Assembly: GCF_003987855.1 (NCBI RefSeq)
Contig: NZ_RXIZ01000013.1
Coordinates: forward strand, 1-64,000
DNA length: 64,000 nucleotides
Source of the DNA: Hyphomicrobium sp.
Lineage (GTDB): Bacteria; Pseudomonadota; Alphaproteobacteria; Rhizobiales; Hyphomicrobiaceae
Reading direction: 5' to 3'
Part shown: positions 32,406 to 41,659 of the stretch, piece by piece
How positions within the stretch are numbered: position 1 is the stretch's first letter
How the letters are laid out: every line of letters begins with the position of its first letter
The notes under the pieces: model-generated
Database searches by the model: none
What the model saw: the letters and a program-made list of their open reading frames with translations, nothing else
What the model was told of the DNA's origin: nothing
Program-made: the position numbers and the translations under genes

Positions 32406-33575
32406 TCAGCCCTCGGCCCAGTCGCCGAGGCGATCGAGGAAGAGCATGCACTGAGCAATCTGGCTTTCGTCGATCCATTCATCGGCAGTGTGGGCCTGGG
32501 CGATACTTCCGGGGCCGCAGACGACGGCAGGGGCGCCAGCTTCCTGAAAAAGGCCCGCTTCCGTTCCGTACGAGACGCCGTAGGTCTCATTCTGGCCCGT
32601 GAGTTTCAGAGCCAGCGCCACGACTTCGGACGTGCGCTCGGCGCCGAACGGGGGAACGGCGTTGACGCGTTCGATGTGAATGTCGGCCTCGGGGGCAATC
32701 GCGTGCATCTCGGGAAGACAGCGCTTTTCAGCGTAGCGCCGCAACCGCGTCTCGATCTCGTCCGGCTCTAGGCCGGGAAGTGCGCGGATATCGAAAACGA
32801 ACGTGCAGGCGACCGGCACGATGTTGGTGGCGGTGCCGCCCTCGATCGTCGTCACCTGGAGCGTCGAATAGGGTGGCTCGAAGCGGACATCGAGCACGCG
32901 CTGCTTCAGTTCTTCTTCGATGCGCTCGAGTTCGCTGATGAGACGCGTGGCGTAAGTGACGGCGTTGACGCCGAGGTGCGCCATGCTGGAGTGGGCAGCG
33001 CGGCCTTTGACGTCCACCTGCCAACGCACAGGGCCTTTATGCGCATCGACGACCCGCATGCTCGTCGGCTCACCGACGATCACCATGCGAGGCTTCGGCA
33101 AGTCCTTGCCGAGTTCGGCGATCATCGGGCGAACGCCGATGCAACCAACTTCCTCATCATATGAGAAAGCGAGATGGATGGGCTTGTTGAGACGGCGCGT
33201 CTTGTAGTCCGGCACAGCGGCCAGCGCGGCGGCAAGAAAGCCCTTCATATCGGCAGAGCCGCGCGCATAGAGCTTGCCGTCGTCGGCGCGCAGCGTGAAG
33301 GGATCGCTGGTCCATTGCTGACCCTCGACAGGCACGACATCGGTGTGGCCGGACAGCGCGACGCCGCCCTCATCGGCCGGTCCAATCGTGGCGTAGAGGG
33401 ACGCTTTCTGTCCGTCGCTGCTGACGATGCGGCGCGAGGCGACGCCATGTTGCGCCAGGTAGTCCTCGACGAAAGCAATGAGGCCCAGATTGTTCTTCGA
33501 GCTTGTCGTATCGAAGGAAACCAAGCGCGCGAGCAGTTCGACGGGCGTATAGATCGGGCCTGGTGCTGCGCTCAT
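32406..33575 (-). CDS. argE: Acetylornithine deacetylase
   Basis: M20 family: VALSGHTDVVPVEGQQWTSDPF; YARGSADMKGFLAAALAAV; YGTEAGLFQEAGAPAVVCGPG. Confidence 0.92.
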   Translation of the reverse strand: MSAAPGPIYTPVELLARLVSFDTTSSKNNLGLIAFVEDYLAQHGVASRRIVSSDGQKASLYATIGPADEGGVALSGHTDVVPVEGQQWTSDPFTLRADDGKLYARGSADMKGFLAAALAAVPDYKTRRLNKPIHLAFSYDEEVGCIGVRPMIAELGKDLPKPRMVIVGEPTSMRVVDAHKGPVRWQVDVKGRAAHSSMAHLGVNAVTYATRLISELERIEEELKQRVLDVRFEPPYSTLQVTTIEGGTATNIVPVACTFVFDIRALPGLEPDEIETRLRRYAEKRCLPEMHAIAPEADIHIERVNAVPPFGAERTSEVVALALKLTGQNETYGVSYGTEAGLFQEAGAPAVVCGPGSIAQAHTADEWIDESQIAQCMLFLDRLGDWAEG

Positions 33576-33588
33576 CGGCTGGTGCCGG

Positions 33589-34038
33589 TCAGTTCATGCT
33601 GCGGCGTGTATACGGGCTGTCGAGCGAGAACGCGGGAATAGCGACGTCGAACAACTGTCCGGCTTCGTCCGACATCTGATAACTGCCGACCATGATGCCT
33701 TGCGGCGTCTTCAACGGGCAGCCGGACGTGTAGTGAAAGGCTTTACCGGGTTCGATGACCGGTGTCTGGCCGACAACGCCAGCGCCGCGTACTTCCTCGG
33801 TTCGGCCGTGTGCGTCGGTGATCCGCCACATGCGCGACTTGAGCTGAACCGTCTCGCTGCCGTCGTTGGAAATCTCGACCGCGTACGACCAGACGAAATG
33901 GCTGTCCTCGGGCGACGACTGATCTTCCATGTACTTGGGCTCGACGCGGATGCGGATGCCCCGCGTGGTCGCTTCGTAAGGCTGGAAGGCAGCAGCTGCC
34001 GCCCTCTTCGACGTCGATGTCGGCGTACTTTTACTCAT
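33589..34038 (-). CDS. apaG: ApaG family protein
   Basis: YEATTRGIRIRVEPKYMEDQSSPEDSHFVWSYAVEISNDGSETVQLKSRMWRITDAHG...GVVGQTPVIEPGKAFHYTSGCPLKTPQGIMVGSYQM. Confidence 0.95.
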   Translation of the reverse strand: MSKSTPTSTSKRAAAAAFQPYEATTRGIRIRVEPKYMEDQSSPEDSHFVWSYAVEISNDGSETVQLKSRMWRITDAHGRTEEVRGAGVVGQTPVIEPGKAFHYTSGCPLKTPQGIMVGSYQMSDEAGQLFDVAIPAFSLDSPYTRRSMN

Positions 34039-34047
34039 GATGTCCCG

Positions 34048-35259
34048 TCACCCCGTAACCGTCTTGACCGCCTTCGCAAGATCGTCCGCCAAATCTTCGG
34101 CCGCTTCAAGCCCGATCGAAAGACGGATCATACCATCACTAATGCCGAGTTCCGAGCGTTGTGCTGGAGTTAGCTTAAAGTGCGTCGTTGTGGCTGGATG
34201 CGTCACGAGGCTCTTGGCGTCGCCGAGATTGTTGGAAATGCGGATCAAACGCAGGGCGTTAAGGCACCGGAACGCGCCTTGCTTGCCGTTTTCGACCTCG
34301 AAAGCGACCATCTGGCCGCCGCCCGGCATCTGCTTTGCCGCTAGGGCCGCTTGCGGATGATCGGCGCGGCCGGGGTAGATCACGCGGGTGACGCCCTTCA
34401 AGCCCGACAGCGTATCGGCGATCGAGGCGGCCGTCGCGCATTGCGCCTTGACGCGGATCGGCAACGTTTCGAGACCCTTGAGCATGACCCAGGCGTTGAA
34501 CGGGCTCATGGAGGGGCCGGTCTGACGCAGCCATTCCTGCACGTACTTGCCGACGAATTCCGTTTTGCCCAGCACGGCGCCGCCGAGGCAACGGCCCTGG
34601 CCATCGATGTGCTTGGTCGTCGAATAGACGACGATGTCCGCGCCCAAGGCGAGGGGACGCTGCAGCATCGGCGTCGCGAAGACGTTGTCGACGATGCTGA
34701 TGATGCCGTTGTCGCGGGCGATCTTGGCGACGGCGGCGATGTCGACGAGCTCCAGCGTCGGGTTCGAGGGCGTCTCGAAGAAGAACATCTTGGTGTTCGG
34801 GCGGATCGCCGATTTCCAGGCATCGAGGTCCTTGCCGTCGATCAGCGTCGCTTCGATGCCGAAGCGCGGACACAACGTCTCGATGATGTAGCGGCAGGAA
34901 CCGAACAGCGCCCGGGCGGCGACGACGTGATCGCCGGTTTTTACATACGACAGGACAGCGGCGGTGACGGCCGCCATGCCGGTTGCCGTCGCGCGGCATT
35001 CCTCTGCGCCCTCGAAGATCTTCAAGCGATCCTCAAACATCGAGATCGTCGGATTGCCGAAGCGCGTGTACTGGAAGCCTGGATCTTCCTGCTTGAAGCG
35101 GGCTTCCGCCTGCTCGGCGCTGTCGTAGACGAAGCCTTGCGTCAGGTGGAGGGCTTCCGACGTCTCGCCCCAGTTCGAACGGGTGATACCCGCGTGCACG
35201 AGCGCAGTTTCTGGACGCCAGGCCGGATTGTTGTTTGGAAATTTTTCGTCGTTCGCCAT
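34048..35259 (-). CDS. metZ: O-succinylhomoserine sulfhydrylase
   Basis: ALHLTQGFVYDSAEQAEARF...FQYTRFGNPT; YSTTKHIDGQGRCLGGAVLG PLP-Lys motif. Start taken at MANDEK. Confidence 0.92.
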   Translation of the reverse strand: MANDEKFPNNNPAWRPETALVHAGITRSNWGETSEALHLTQGFVYDSAEQAEARFKQEDPGFQYTRFGNPTISMFEDRLKIFEGAEECRATATGMAAVTAAVLSYVKTGDHVVAARALFGSCRYIIETLCPRFGIEATLIDGKDLDAWKSAIRPNTKMFFFETPSNPTLELVDIAAVAKIARDNGIISIVDNVFATPMLQRPLALGADIVVYSTTKHIDGQGRCLGGAVLGKTEFVGKYVQEWLRQTGPSMSPFNAWVMLKGLETLPIRVKAQCATAASIADTLSGLKGVTRVIYPGRADHPQAALAAKQMPGGGQMVAFEVENGKQGAFRCLNALRLIRISNNLGDAKSLVTHPATTTHFKLTPAQRSELGISDGMIRLSIGLEAAEDLADDLAKAVKTVTG

Positions 35260-35343
35260 GGGCTTGGTCTCTCGTGCAACAAAAATCCCGGTCCGATGCG
35301 CCGGCTGACGAAAGGCCGGGCGCGGGAAACCGGGTGCGCACAC

Positions 35344-35400
35344 GGCCTCTTTAGCGACTTGTTTAACGTGGCTGCAAGCCGGCCGGCCAAAGGACCACGG
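35344..35400 (-). promoter_or_regulatory. SAM-II riboswitch in the metZ leader
   Basis: Minus strand CCGTGGTCCTTTGGCCGGCCGGCTTGCAGCCACGTTAAACAAGTCGCTAAAGAGGCC. P1 CGTGG/CCACG plus GCTTGCAGCCACGTTAAA..GCTAAAGAGG conserved core. Confidence 0.85.
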
Positions 35401-35534
35401 AAAGTGGTTGGGGCTTAGCGCCGGTGGCGCATGGCGTCAAGAGGCGCCCTTCGCAAGGGCGCAAAGGGTGTATCATGGGCTCTGTCGCCCTTGGCGAAGG
35501 TTCGTGGCTGCTCTAGACCGTCTCCGAGGGGGCC

Positions 35535-36671
35535 GTGCCGAAACGAATGAGCAAACCTGAAAAGATAGTCGGGACGCAGAAGCGTCCCGAGCGCGTCATC
35601 GGTATTCTGCCGTCGCAAAGCATTTCGCGCATGATTGCGGATGGCGAAGTCATGCTGGCTGAGCCGGCGGCCGAGGGGCAGGTTCAGCCTGCGAGCCTCG
35701 ACTTGAGGCTCGGTGCGGTCGCCTACCGCGTCCGCGCAAGCTTTCTGCCACGTCCGGGCGGACGGGTGCAGGGCAAGCTCGATGATCTTGCCCTTCATAC
35801 GATCAGCCTCAGCCAAGGCGCGGTGCTGGAAACGGGCTGCGTCTATATCGTGCCGCTGCTCGAAACGCTGGCGTTGCCGCCGGATGTCGAAGCGTCAGCC
35901 AATCCGAAAAGCTCGACGGGCCGGCTCGACGTATTCACGCGCGTCATTGCCGACGGCGTTGGCGCATTTGACCAAATCCCGCGTGGGTATGCAGGCCCGC
36001 TTTATGCGGAAATCTGTCCGCAGACGTTTCCGATCGTGGTGCGCAAAGGCTCCCGCCTGTCGCAGATCCGCTTTCGGAACGGACCGGCGGCCGATAGCGA
36101 CGATGTCTTGCGCGAGCTGCAGTCGCGCGAGCGGCTGGTCTCGGCGGATAACGCCGACATTTCCGGCGGCATCGCGCTGACGGTTGATCTGGCGGGTGAC
36201 GACAAGGGGCTCGTCGGCTTTCGGGCGCGCCGCCATACGGGCGTTGTCGATGTGGATCGCATCGGCGCGTATCCACTCGAAGATTACTGGGATCCGATTT
36301 TCGTCAAGGACAAGCACCGGCTGATCCTCGACCCGGATGAATTCTATATCCTGGCGTCGAAGGAGGCCGTGCACGTGCCGCCGACGCATGCGGCGGAAAT
36401 GGTGCCGTTCAATCCCCTCGTCGGCGAATTCCGCGTGCACTATGCGGGGTTCATGGACCCTGGTTTCGGGCATGCGGCGGCGGGAGGAAATGGCTCGCGC
36501 GTTGTGCTCGAAGTGCGTTCGCACAAGGTGCCGTTCATTCTCGAAGATGGGCAGATCATCGGCCGGCTGATCTATGAACGCATGATCGAAACGCCAAAGA
36601 CGCTCTATGGCCAGGGGCTGAAATCCAACTATCAGGGCCAGGGCCTGAAGCTGTCGAAGCATTTTCGTTAG
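35535..36671 (+). CDS. 2'-deoxycytidine 5'-triphosphate deaminase, tandem-domain form
   Basis: VQPASLDLRLG...NPKSSTGRLDVFTRVIADG (first domain) and FRVHYAGFMDPGFGHAAAGGNGSRVVLEVRSHKVPFILEDGQIIGRLIYERM (second domain). Confidence 0.85.
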   Translation: MPKRMSKPEKIVGTQKRPERVIGILPSQSISRMIADGEVMLAEPAAEGQVQPASLDLRLGAVAYRVRASFLPRPGGRVQGKLDDLALHTISLSQGAVLETGCVYIVPLLETLALPPDVEASANPKSSTGRLDVFTRVIADGVGAFDQIPRGYAGPLYAEICPQTFPIVVRKGSRLSQIRFRNGPAADSDDVLRELQSRERLVSADNADISGGIALTVDLAGDDKGLVGFRARRHTGVVDVDRIGAYPLEDYWDPIFVKDKHRLILDPDEFYILASKEAVHVPPTHAAEMVPFNPLVGEFRVHYAGFMDPGFGHAAAGGNGSRVVLEVRSHKVPFILEDGQIIGRLIYERMIETPKTLYGQGLKSNYQGQGLKLSKHFR

Positions 36672-36748
36672 GCCTCGGCGGTCTCCCCCACGGGCAGCCG
36701 GCCGCCACGGCCGGCCCCGTTGCGTTCCGCGCGCCGGCAGAACTGAGG

Positions 36749-37075
36749 TCAGCGCTTCTTCGTCTTCTCGCTGGCCTTCAGGATCGAGGCGATCACGCCG
36801 GGGAAGCGCTTTTCCAACTCGGCGCAACGCAGAGCATTGACGACTTCCGTGCCACGCCGCTCCGAGCGAATGAGCCCGGCTTCGCGCAGCACCTGGAAAT
36901 GGTGCGACTGCGTCGATTTTGGCAAGTCGGCGGGCGCCGCCATCGAGCAGTTCATTCCACAGCTGCCGCCCGCGAGCTTCTTCACGATCTCGAGCCGCGT
37001 CGGATCGGCGAGCGCATAAAGGATGCTCTCGAGGGTCACGTCCTCGACCGCTGGATGAACAAATGGCCTCTGCAT
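36749..37075 (-). CDS. ArsR-family HTH transcriptional regulator
   Basis: ESILYALADPTRLEIVKKLAGGS...KSTQSHHFQVLREAGLIRSERRGTEVVNALR. Start taken at MQRPFVHP (ATG 37075). Confidence 0.9.
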   Translation of the reverse strand: MQRPFVHPAVEDVTLESILYALADPTRLEIVKKLAGGSCGMNCSMAAPADLPKSTQSHHFQVLREAGLIRSERRGTEVVNALRCAELEKRFPGVIASILKASEKTKKR

Positions 37076-37101
37076 AGGCACAGAGATAGCCACGGAAAAG
37101 T

Positions 37102-37139
37102 GAACTTTCAATAGTTCGAAAATCTTGAACTACGGAACT
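37102..37139. promoter_or_regulatory. Cluster of GAACT/AGTTC half-sites in ArsR-SDR divergent region
   Basis: GAACT-ttcaat-AGTTC-gaaaatctt-GAACT-acg-GAACT; includes TAGTTC-N9-GAACTA. Confidence 0.5.
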
Positions 37140-37230
37140 TAGGCATTATCTGCCTGTTGTCCGGGGCGCCTGCCATCCGATTGGCCGGCCTACTCTGAAG
37201 GACGGTCGTTCAAAATGTTGCGAGAAGATC

Positions 37231-38007
37231 ATGTCCAAATCTCTTTCGGGAAAAATTGCCGTCGTCACCGGAGCCAGCCGTGGCATCGGACGAAGCATCG
37301 CTGAGACGCTGGCTGCGAAGGGCGCCCTCGTTGCTGTCCACTACGGAAAAAGTAAAGGGCCAGCGGAAGAAGTCGTGGCAAAGATCAAGGCTGCAGGGGG
37401 CGATGCTTTCGCAGTCGGCGCCGATCTAGCCAAGAAAGGCGCGGCTCAGGCGCTGTTTGCCGCTGTAGATCAGGAATTGAAGCAGCGGACCGGAGACACG
37501 AAATTCGACATTCTCGTCAATAACGCCGGTATCGCGCCGTTCGTCAATTTTGCGGATACGACGGAAGAGATCCTCGATGAGATCTACACTGTGAACGTCA
37601 GATCTCTCTTTCTCATCACGCAAGAAGCGGTGAAGCGTCTGCGCGACAACGGCCGCATCATCTCGACGTCCTCAGGGGTCGTCCGCACGCCGCTCCCGGC
37701 AGTTGCCGCCTATTCGATGCTGAAAGCTCCGCTCGACAACCTAGCGAAATCGTTGGCGGTCGAACTCGGCCCGCGCGGCATCACAGTCAACACGGTCGCG
37801 CCGGGCGTCATCAATACAGATATGGCTGCCGACTTCGTGAACAACGCGGAGGGTCAGGCATTCGCGATCAGCAAGCAGGCGCTGAAGCGGATCGGGCAGC
37901 CGGACGATGTCGCGGACGTCGTTGCGTTTCTGGCTGGACCGGATTCGCGCTGGGTTACGGGGCAAACAATCGATGTCACCGGCGGCAGCGTGATCACGTT
38001 CGCCTGA
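37231..38007 (+). CDS. SDR-family oxidoreductase
   Basis: KIAVVTGASRGIGRSIAETLAAKGA; ILVNNAGIAPF; AYSMLKAPLDNLAKSLAVELGPRGITVNTVAPGVI. Confidence 0.93.
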   Translation: MSKSLSGKIAVVTGASRGIGRSIAETLAAKGALVAVHYGKSKGPAEEVVAKIKAAGGDAFAVGADLAKKGAAQALFAAVDQELKQRTGDTKFDILVNNAGIAPFVNFADTTEEILDEIYTVNVRSLFLITQEAVKRLRDNGRIISTSSGVVRTPLPAVAAYSMLKAPLDNLAKSLAVELGPRGITVNTVAPGVINTDMAADFVNNAEGQAFAISKQALKRIGQPDDVADVVAFLAGPDSRWVTGQTIDVTGGSVITFA

Positions 38008-38045
38008 CCTTTTTTCTCCTCTCTCCGCATCGTCCCTCCCGAACT

Positions 38046-38078
38046 GACGCCAAAATCTGCGATTTTGGCGTCTTTTTT
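38046..38078. terminator. Rho-independent terminator after SDR gene
   Basis: GACGCCAAAATC-TGC-GATTTTGGCGTC perfect 12-bp stem followed by TTTTTT. Confidence 0.85.
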
Positions 38079-38234
38079 GCGCGAAAGCCAAATGTCGCGC
38101 TTGCATTCGGGCCACAAATGCTGCTCTTTTCGGCGGCTTCATTCGAAAAAGGCCGCAAAACAGCGTGTTTTTGGGCTTCGACGATGTAGTGTCTGATCGG
38201 AAAGCGATTCGAAATCGCATTGAGAGGGAAAACA

Positions 38235-38567
38235 ATGGCAAAAGCAGCCGCGCCGGCTAAGGCAGCAAAAGCACCAGTTAAAGCGAAAGTTGATACCGTT
38301 ACTCTGAAGCACATCGCTGCGACGCTGGCAGAAACGCATGAGATTCCGAAGAAGCAGTCGGTCGCGCTTCTCGAAGACCTCGTCGCTCAGATTTCCAAGC
38401 ACCTGAAGAAAGGCGCGCGTATCCGCATCGGCGGTCTTGGCGTGCTGCAGGTTCGCAAGCGCCCGGCGCGCATGGGCCGCAACCCGGCCACGGGCGAAGC
38501 CATCAAGATCAAGGCTTCGAAGAAGATCGCTTTCCGCGCTGCGAAAGAGCTGAAAGAGTCGATCTAA
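38235..38567 (+). CDS. HU-family DNA-binding protein
   Basis: LAETHEIPKKQSVALLEDLVAQISKHLKKGARIRIGGLGVLQVRKRPARMGRNPATGEAIKIKASKKIAFRAAKELKE. Confidence 0.93.
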   Translation: MAKAAAPAKAAKAPVKAKVDTVTLKHIAATLAETHEIPKKQSVALLEDLVAQISKHLKKGARIRIGGLGVLQVRKRPARMGRNPATGEAIKIKASKKIAFRAAKELKESI

Positions 38568-38591
38568 GCCTATTTGGCGTAGAATTGCGAA

Positions 38592-38622
38592 AGGCTGCCG
38601 GAGGTCACGGCAGCCTTTTTTA
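38592..38622 (+). terminator. Rho-independent terminator of the HU gene
   Basis: AGGCTGCCG-gaggtca-CGGCAGCCT followed by TTTTT. Confidence 0.9.
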
Positions 38623-38654
38623 TTTTCAATCTGCCATTTCCTCGCGGGCGTCCG

Positions 38655-39827
38655 TCAGCCGTTGCGGAAATAATTCGTGATGAAGCGCTCGTAGATCGTC
38701 GTCAGCGTTTCGAGGTCGGAAACGCTGGTGTTTTCGTCGACCTGATGGATGGTGGCGTTGACGAGACCAAACTCAACCACGGGACAAATGTCCTTGATAA
38801 AGCGCGCATCCGATGTGCCGCCGCCGGTCGTCAGCGCTGGCGTGCGTCCGGTGATCGATTTCACCGCATCCTTCAGCGTCGATACGAGCGGTCCTGGTTT
38901 GGTGAGGAAGACATCGCCGGTGCCGGAGAATTCCAGATCGTATTTAGCGCCGACCTCGTCTGCCGCGGCAGCGACATTGTCGCGAACCCATTCCTCGATT
39001 TTGGCCCGCGTCCAGAAATCGTTATAGCGGATGTTTGCGCGCGCCACGGCGCGGCCAGGGATTACGTTGGTTGCCGTATTGGGAACCGAAATGACGGTCA
39101 CCTGCAGGTTCGACGGCTGGAAGGCTTCCGTGCCCTCATCGAGCGTGGTGGTCGACAAGCGATCGATGATGCGAGCAAGTTTCGGCACCGGATTGTCTGC
39201 CAACTGCGGATAGGCCGAGTGTCCCTGCTTGCCGTGAACCACAAGATCGATCGTCAATGAGCCGCGCCGGCCAATGCGAATTTCGTCGCCGAGAGCGGTG
39301 GGGTTCGATGGCTCGCCGACGAGGCAGGCGTCGATCACTTCGTCGCGCGCCTTCAACCAGTCGAGAATTTTCATCGTGCCGTTGATGGCGGCGCCTTCCT
39401 CGTCACCCGTGATGATGAACGACAGCGAACCCCTGGGCAGGCCGTTAAAATGATGGATGTATTTCAGGGTCGCCGCCACGAACGCGGCGATGCAGCCCTT
39501 CATGTCGACGGCGCCCCGCCCGTAGAGAATGCCGTCGCGGACGTCGCCTGCGAACGGCGGCACGGTCCAGGCGGCCGCGTTGCCGACGGGTACGACATCG
39601 GTGTGGCCGGCGAACGAGAGATGCGGGCGCCCGTTGCCAAGCCGCGCATAGAGATTGTCGACGTCAGGGGTTCCCGGCTCGGAAAATACGAGACGATGGC
39701 ACGTGAAGCCCGCGGGCTCGAGCACGTTCTGCAACAGCGTCAGCGCGCCGGCTTCATCCGGTGTCACGCTCTCGCAGCGGATCAGCGCCTGCGCGAGTGC
39801 GACGGGGTCTGTTGGGACGAGGGTCAT
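38655..39827 (-). CDS. dapE: Succinyl-diaminopimelate desuccinylase
   Basis: LSFAGHTDVVPVGNAAAWTVPPFAG; LYGRGAVDMKGCIAAFVAA; TGDEEGAAINGT; LTTGGGTSDARFI. Confidence 0.95.
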   Translation of the reverse strand: MTLVPTDPVALAQALIRCESVTPDEAGALTLLQNVLEPAGFTCHRLVFSEPGTPDVDNLYARLGNGRPHLSFAGHTDVVPVGNAAAWTVPPFAGDVRDGILYGRGAVDMKGCIAAFVAATLKYIHHFNGLPRGSLSFIITGDEEGAAINGTMKILDWLKARDEVIDACLVGEPSNPTALGDEIRIGRRGSLTIDLVVHGKQGHSAYPQLADNPVPKLARIIDRLSTTTLDEGTEAFQPSNLQVTVISVPNTATNVIPGRAVARANIRYNDFWTRAKIEEWVRDNVAAAADEVGAKYDLEFSGTGDVFLTKPGPLVSTLKDAVKSITGRTPALTTGGGTSDARFIKDICPVVEFGLVNATIHQVDENTSVSDLETLTTIYERFITNYFRNG

Positions 39828-40585
39828 GATGCTGTGGGATTGTTAATGAGCTGCTCGACAGATGGCAACGGGATGTCGCGGCCTTCTAGGCTCTGGACGA
39901 TTGTGATCTTCTGCCAAATCTTGCCTGAAAGGTCGGAGGTCAATCGCTCGATGTCGCCGACGGTATCGATGATCACCGGATCGCTCAGCTTCTCGGCGTA
40001 GAGCGAGGCGAGTTTCGCGGTGAGCGAAAGCATCTCGGAACAGTAATCGAGATAGCGCACCAACTCGAACGGCGTGAGGTCGCGATCGGGCGAACTTGAC
40101 GTGCGCGCGGCACCCATCATGCTCGGGTCCTTCGTCAGTTGGTGCATGTCGATGACGTGGACGATTGAGCGAAACTCGTGGATTGCCTTCAAAGCGGAGC
40201 GCTGCTTCCAACGCGTCTCGAGTGAGGAGACGAAGAAAAGCGTCGCTCCCATGAGCACGACGATGTTGAAACCGGAGTCGATGCCCTGCAGCGTGCCGTA
40301 GAGATCGTCGGTCGCTTTTGTGCCCGAGAAGATCAGCTGGGCAACGGCTATAAGGAGACCGAGACCCGCGGTGATCGCGACCCAGATGATGAAGCGGAGG
40401 AAGAGGTGCGGGCGGGTGATCTTGCGCGTCTTGACCGTCGTTTCTTTCGCGAGGTCGACGAGTTCGCGGCAAACGTCGGCGAGGCCGGCGCGCGGAAAAC
40501 GCTCCTCGATGCGGCGGACGAGAAGCTCAAGGCTCTCGATTATCCGGCCCGCATCGAGTGCGCGATAATTCCGGCGCGTTGTCAC
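39824..40585 (-). CDS. Uncharacterised membrane protein between dapD and dapE
   Basis: Likely GTG start at 40585 directly after the dapD stop (40588). 4-bp overlap with dapE start. Two hydrophobic segments (FLRFIIWVAITAGLGLLIAVAQLIF; FNIVVLMGATLFFVSSL). Confidence 0.75.
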   Translation of the reverse strand: MTTRRNYRALDAGRIIESLELLVRRIEERFPRAGLADVCRELVDLAKETTVKTRKITRPHLFLRFIIWVAITAGLGLLIAVAQLIFSGTKATDDLYGTLQGIDSGFNIVVLMGATLFFVSSLETRWKQRSALKAIHEFRSIVHVIDMHQLTKDPSMMGAARTSSSPDRDLTPFELVRYLDYCSEMLSLTAKLASLYAEKLSDPVIIDTVGDIERLTSDLSGKIWQKITIVQSLEGRDIPLPSVEQLINNPTAS

Positions 40586-40587
40586 GA

Positions 40588-41430
40588 TCAATCCCGCAAA
40601 AGTTCGTTGATGCTGGTCTTCGAACGGGTCTTCTGATCGACGCGTTTGACGATCACGGCGCAATAGAGGTTGGGGCCGGGTTCGCCATTGGGAAGCGGCT
40701 TTCCTGGCATCGTGCCGGACACGACGACCGAGTACGGCGGGACCTTGCCAAAGAACTTTTCGCCCGTGGCGCGGTCGATGATCGTCGTCGAGGCGCCGAG
40801 ATAGACGCCCATCGACAGGACCGAGCCTTCGCCGACCTCGACGCCCTCGGCGACTTCCGCGCGGGCGCCAATGAAGCAATTGTCCTCGATGATGACCGGT
40901 CCGGCCTGGAGCGGTTCGAGCACGCCGCCGATGCCGGCGCCGCCGGAGATGTGGCAGTTCTTGCCGATCTGCGCGCAGCTGCCGACCGTCGCCCAGGTGT
41001 CCACCATCGTGCCGCTATCGACGTAGGCGCCGAGGTTGACGAAGGCGGGCAGCAGGACGGCGCCCGGGGCAATATAGGCGGAGCGGCGGACGATAGCGCC
41101 GGGCAGCACGCGAAAGCCGCCCTTGCGGAAATCGGCTTCGGTCCAGCCGGCGAACTTCGGCGGCACCTTATCCCAGTAGAAGCTGCCTGCCGGGCCGCCC
41201 GAGATCGTTTCCATGTCATTGAGACGGAACGACAGGAGCACGGCCTTCTTGAGCCACTGATTGACGGTCCAGGCGCCATTTACTTTTTCGGCGACGCGCG
41301 CCTCACCTTTATCGAGAAGGTTCAGTGCGGTTTCGACCGCGTCGCGAACGGCGCCTATTGTTTCGAAAGAAATGCCGTCTCGGGTCTCCCAGGCCGTCTC
41401 GATCGTGGATTTCAGGTCGTCGTGGGCCAT
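40588..41430 (-). CDS. dapD: 2,3,4,5-tetrahydropyridine-2,6-dicarboxylate N-succinyltransferase
   Basis: Left-handed beta-helix hexapeptide pattern; [83 protein letters not shown]. Confidence 0.97.
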   Translation of the reverse strand: MAHDDLKSTIETAWETRDGISFETIGAVRDAVETALNLLDKGEARVAEKVNGAWTVNQWLKKAVLLSFRLNDMETISGGPAGSFYWDKVPPKFAGWTEADFRKGGFRVLPGAIVRRSAYIAPGAVLLPAFVNLGAYVDSGTMVDTWATVGSCAQIGKNCHISGGAGIGGVLEPLQAGPVIIEDNCFIGARAEVAEGVEVGEGSVLSMGVYLGASTTIIDRATGEKFFGKVPPYSVVVSGTMPGKPLPNGEPGPNLYCAVIVKRVDQKTRSKTSINELLRD

Positions 41431-41659
41431 GGGAAGGAAGTCTCCGATGCTGCTGGCGTCTTTTGAGAGGCGCTTGTCGCCTCTCGGGGGCGGGGTGTCA
41501 ATTCGGTGGGAGCGCGGCTACCGCGCAGTTGCGTGGCGCCTGGCGGCAGGCGACTCACCTTTTCGGCAGGCGGATGATTTCGCCCGTCATTCGAATCTGG
41601 CAAGGTTCGCCCCCGTCGGACCGCGCCTCCGCGGCCGCTTCAACAAGAAAGCGAAGTCC

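Noticed and set aside
34351-35418. 355-aa plus-strand ORF
   Set aside because: Antisense to metZ and its riboswitch; shadow frame.
36697-36715. GCCGGCCG-cca-CGGCCGGC hairpin between the dCTP deaminase and ArsR genes
   Set aside because: Perfect stem but very GC-rich with no U tract; a possible convergent terminator but too common in this composition to call.
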